The notes below the pieces were generated by a model, which was given only the letters and a program-made list of their open reading frames with translations, had not been told where the DNA came from and searched no databases. Of a stretch of 64,000 nt of DNA, positions 61,669 to 64,000 are shown piece by piece (positions within the stretch are counted from its first letter, which is position 1; each line of letters begins with the position of its first letter). Location: positions 744,001-808,000 of the forward strand of contig NZ_AP027292.1 of NCBI RefSeq assembly GCF_030295765.1. Direction: 5' to 3'. The DNA comes from Neptuniibacter halophilus. Lineage in GTDB: Bacteria; Pseudomonadota; Gammaproteobacteria; Pseudomonadales; Balneatricaceae. A program made the position numbers and the translations under genes.

Positions 61669-62517
61669 ATGCCTCTACTAATAACAGACCCTCTCTGGGC
61701 AGCAGGCCTGATTTTCCTGCTCTCTCTCTGCGTGGGTAGTTTCCTGAATGTGGTGATCCACCGTCTGCCAATTATCATGGAACGGGAGTGGGCATTGATG
61801 TGCTCGCCGGAGCAGCCACTCACGCCTGCAACCTATAACCTGTCGCTCCCTGCATCATCCTGCCCGGGGTGTGGACATAAGATCCGCTGGTATGAAAATA
61901 TCCCCCTACTCAGTTACGCCTGGCTGAGAGGCCGCTGCTCCGGCTGCAGGACGCCGATCTCTCTGCGCTACCCCTTTGTCGAATTGCTGACCGGGTGCAG
62001 CTCTGCGTATGTGGTTTACCTGTTCGGGCTCAACCCTGCAGGGCTCACTCTGGTGCTGCTGACATGGGGGCTGATCTGTTTGCTCTTTATCGATCTGGAT
62101 CACCAGCTTCTGCCCGACCGAATCACTCTGCCCCTGCTCTGGCTGGGCTTATTAGCCAACAGCTTTAACCTGTTTACTTCTCTTGAGAATGCGGTTTACG
62201 GGGCTATGGCGGGTTATTTGACCCTTTGGGGTGTTTACTGGGCGTTTAAACTGCTCACCGGTAAGGAGGGCATGGGTTACGGAGATTTTAAACTCCTGGC
62301 TGCGCTGGGCGCCTGGGCGGGTATTGGCCAACTGCCCTTTATTATCCTGATGAGTTCACTGGTCGGAGCCATCTTCGGTATCGGCATGATGCTGTTACGT
62401 AACCACCAAAGCCAAACCCCGATTCCATTTGGCCCCTACCTGGCCATCGCCGGATGGATCGCGCTGCTCTGGGGCGACCATATCACTAGTCTCTATCTTC
62501 AGTTTCTGGCGGTGTAA
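61669..62517 (+). CDS. pilD: Prepilin peptidase / N-methyltransferase
   Basis: A 282-residue integral membrane aspartic protease that cleaves and methylates prepilins such as PilA. The N-terminal methylase part has the paired CxxC sites (CPGCG and CSGC). The catalytic aspartates are in the DLDHQLLPD and GYGDFKLLAALG segments. Eight membrane helices are predicted. The gene lies 15 bases after pilC and two bases before coaE. Confidence 0.96.
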   Translation: MPLLITDPLWAAGLIFLLSLCVGSFLNVVIHRLPIIMEREWALMCSPEQPLTPATYNLSLPASSCPGCGHKIRWYENIPLLSYAWLRGRCSGCRTPISLRYPFVELLTGCSSAYVVYLFGLNPAGLTLVLLTWGLICLLFIDLDHQLLPDRITLPLLWLGLLANSFNLFTSLENAVYGAMAGYLTLWGVYWAFKLLTGKEGMGYGDFKLLAALGAWAGIGQLPFIILMSSLVGAIFGIGMMLLRNHQSQTPIPFGPYLAIAGWIALLWGDHITSLYLQFLAV

Positions 62518-62519
62518 TC

Positions 62520-63125
62520 ATGCTGATCGCAGGTGTCACCGGTGGAATCGGTAGCGGAAAGTCAGCGGCAACTGACTTTCTCGCGGCTAAGGGCGTAAAG
62601 GTCGTTGATGCAGATATTGCTGCCCGTGAAGTTGTTCAGCCTGGAGAGCCGGCCCTGCAAGCGATCGCTGATCATTTCGGAACCGAACTTCTTCAACCCG
62701 ACGGTTCCCTGGATCGCGCCGCCCTTCGAAAACATATCTTTGCCGATGAAAGTGCCCGTCAGTGGCTGGAGCAACTCCTGCACCCTCTGATCCGGCAGCG
62801 CATCATTAAGCAACTCAGTGAAGCTGAGGGCAGCTACGCAGTGCTGGCATCACCACTGCTCTTGGAAACTGATCAGAAACAGTTAACCCAACACGTCGTT
62901 GTCATTGATGTTCCTGAAGAGGTTCAGTTAGCTCGCACTATGCAGCGGGATAATAACAATGAACAACAGGTGAGAGCGATTATTGCTGCACAGATGCCGC
63001 GACAGCAGCGCCTGCAACAGGCTGACAGCGTTATCTACAACGACAGAGATCTGGCTTACCTGCATCAACAGCTCGAGCAACTTCATGCTAAACTGATCAG
63101 GATTTCCAACAAGAGCGAACTATGA
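62520..63125 (+). CDS. coaE: Dephospho-CoA kinase
   Basis: A 201-residue kinase for the last step of coenzyme A synthesis. The P-loop is [35 protein letters not shown] and the lid segment [21 protein letters not shown] are typical of the family. It is encoded two bases after pilD and overlaps yacG in ATGA, an order known from other gammaproteobacteria. Confidence 0.96.
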   Translation: MLIAGVTGGIGSGKSAATDFLAAKGVKVVDADIAAREVVQPGEPALQAIADHFGTELLQPDGSLDRAALRKHIFADESARQWLEQLLHPLIRQRIIKQLSEAEGSYAVLASPLLLETDQKQLTQHVVVIDVPEEVQLARTMQRDNNNEQQVRAIIAAQMPRQQRLQQADSVIYNDRDLAYLHQQLEQLHAKLIRISNKSEL

Positions 63126-63349
63126 GCAAGCCAAGCATTAAATGCCCGACCTGCGAAAAACAGCAGGTCTGGGACAGCAACAACCCCCACCGCCCTTTCT
63201 GCAGTGAGCGCTGCAAACTGATTGATTTGGGCGCCTGGGCGAATGAGGAATATACAATTCCGGAGAGTAAATCGGTCAGCGAGTTCAGCAGCGCTGAGCT
63301 GGAAGAACAGACCGACCGGGATCAACCGGTTCCTCCAACCATGCACTGA
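63122..63349 (+). CDS. yacG: DNA gyrase inhibitor YacG (zinc-binding)
   Basis: A 75-residue zinc protein that in E. coli binds GyrB and inhibits gyrase. The four zinc cysteines are in CPTCEK and FCSERCK, followed by [15 protein letters not shown], the family core. The Ser/Glu-rich C-terminal tail ([17 protein letters not shown]) varies between species. It overlaps coaE by four bases and is directly tail-to-tail with the MutT-fusion gene. Confidence 0.94.
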   Translation: MSKPSIKCPTCEKQQVWDSNNPHRPFCSERCKLIDLGAWANEEYTIPESKSVSEFSSAELEEQTDRDQPVPPTMH

Positions 63350-64000
63350 TCATCGCCAGGCGCTGATCCCTGCAATTCCCTGAGCACCAGCCTCTCGCGC
63401 TCGCGCACAATCTTCAGGCTTGACGCCACCCAGCGCATACACCGGTAACCGGCAGGCTTTAACCCATTCAGAGAACATCGCCCAACCAAGCGGTTCAGCA
63501 TCCGGGTGAGAAGAGGTTTTTGCCACCGGGGACAGGGTAATAAATTCCACACCTTTTTCCTGCGCCTGCAGTACCTCTTCAGGATCGTGACAGGAAGCGC
63601 TCAACCAGCGACCCGTAAATTCAACTCGGCTGTTCAAGTGTCGCAAACGTTCTGAAGACAGGTGCAACGCATCCACAGACCACTGCTTCGCAAGCTCAAG
63701 CGTACCGTTCAGGATCAGCATACACCCCTTCGAACGACACAACTCCAGCAGTGCATCCCATTGCCCTTTAAACTCACCGGAAGCTGCAGAGAGCGCCTGG
63801 CAGCGTAGCATCAGAGCCTCTGCCCCGGCCGCTATCATAGTGTCGGCGTATTCAAGCCACTGATCAGGCTCAAGATCATAAGGCGTAATGGCGATAGTGC
63901 GTGGTAACAGGCAGGCATTCAGAATCGGCTGATTCGCCGCCGGAAACTGATGCTGCTCCAGTTCAGCAGGTGTCACCCACTTGACCGGCTGCCCTTCACG
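63350..64000 (-). CDS. MutT-thiamine phosphate synthase-like fusion (N-terminus beyond window)
   Basis: The C-terminal part of a bifunctional protein. The right edge reads REGQPVKWVTPAELEQHQF, then PAANQPIL, the end of a Nudix (MutT) domain. A thiamine-phosphate-synthase-like barrel follows (from about NACLLPRTIAITPYDL), with HLSSERL, SASCHDPEEV and YALGGVKPED. This fusion is common in pseudomonads and relatives, where the Nudix part hydrolyses 8-oxo-dGTP. The function of the second domain is unclear. The frame continues unbroken through 64000, so the GTG at 63976 is not the true start. Confidence 0.9.
   Translation of the reverse strand, partial: REGQPVKWVTPAELEQHQFPAANQPILNACLLPRTIAITPYDLEPDQWLEYADTMIAAGAEALMLRCQALSAASGEFKGQWDALLELCRSKGCMLILNGTLELAKQWSVDALHLSSERLRHLNSRVEFTGRWLSASCHDPEEVLQAQEKGVEFITLSPVAKTSSHPDAEPLGWAMFSEWVKACRLPVYALGGVKPEDCARAREAGAQGIAGISAWR

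Overview
The window reads as an ordinary chromosomal stretch of a marine gammaproteobacterium, most likely in or near the Oceanospirillales. This is inferred from the gene families and their order (nadC/ampD next to pilA-pilB-pilC-pilD-coaE-yacG-mutT; nrdA-nrdB-yfaE; FbpABC iron uptake; an acetoacetyl-CoA reductase of the polyhydroxybutyrate type), not from any marker gene. Coding density is high, composition is fairly even, and I saw no insertion sequence, prophage, CRISPR array, tRNA or rRNA. Both ends cut through genes: a DEAD-box helicase on the left and a MutT/thiamine-phosphate-synthase-like fusion on the right.

Left part (1-9.4 kb): helicase fragment, a small lipoprotein, a MocR-type regulator divergent from a pyridoxamine-oxidase-fold protein, an SLC13-type permease with two TrkA_C domains, a YaeH-like protein, a Ycf46-like AAA ATPase, a sodium/proton antiporter and a YbaY-META lipoprotein. 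From 9.8 to 13.6 kb lies the class Ia ribonucleotide reductase operon nrdA-nrdB-yfaE on the minus strand. It has two well-formed NrdR boxes upstream, one over a candidate -10 element, a hairpin between nrdA and nrdB, and a terminator after yfaE. From 14 to 23.5 kb come a DUF2788 protein, a HugZ-like protein, a PilZ-like protein, kdsA, a pseudokinase-FGE membrane fusion, a secreted DUF4139 protein, a DTW-domain tRNA-modification enzyme, a Sel1 protein, cysK with a perfect palindrome in its promoter region, and a Dyp-type peroxidase.

The most intriguing block is 23.8-29.7 kb: four tightly packed plus-strand genes encoding a circularly permuted ATP-grasp protein, an alpha-E protein, a fusion of a second ATP-grasp with a second alpha-E, and a transglutaminase-like protein. 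The family is known but its substrate and product are not. In the fused copy, the expected ATP-grasp metal ligands and glycine loop are replaced, which suggests an active/inactive pair.

The middle (29.7-46.2 kb) holds sseA, trpS, small DUF proteins, yaaA, a Tim44-like protein, a three-gene minus-strand operon (DUF6394-like, RCK potassium channel, EamA transporter with an apparent CTG start), an M16 protease, sbcB, a YchJ-like protein and a 941-residue DUF349 protein. From 46.2 to 55.2 kb are the acetoacetyl-CoA reductase, a MATE transporter and an iron block: fbpA-fbpB-fbpC with a Fur box, a sterol-desaturase-like protein and a secreted DUF4856/imelysin-like protein with its own Fur box. The right end (55.3-64 kb) is rsmE, ampD, nadC, a small anchored protein, pilA, pilBCD, coaE, yacG and the truncated MutT fusion.

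Several starts were moved from the longest possible frame where ribosome-binding sites and family alignment favoured another codon; each case is explained in its entry.
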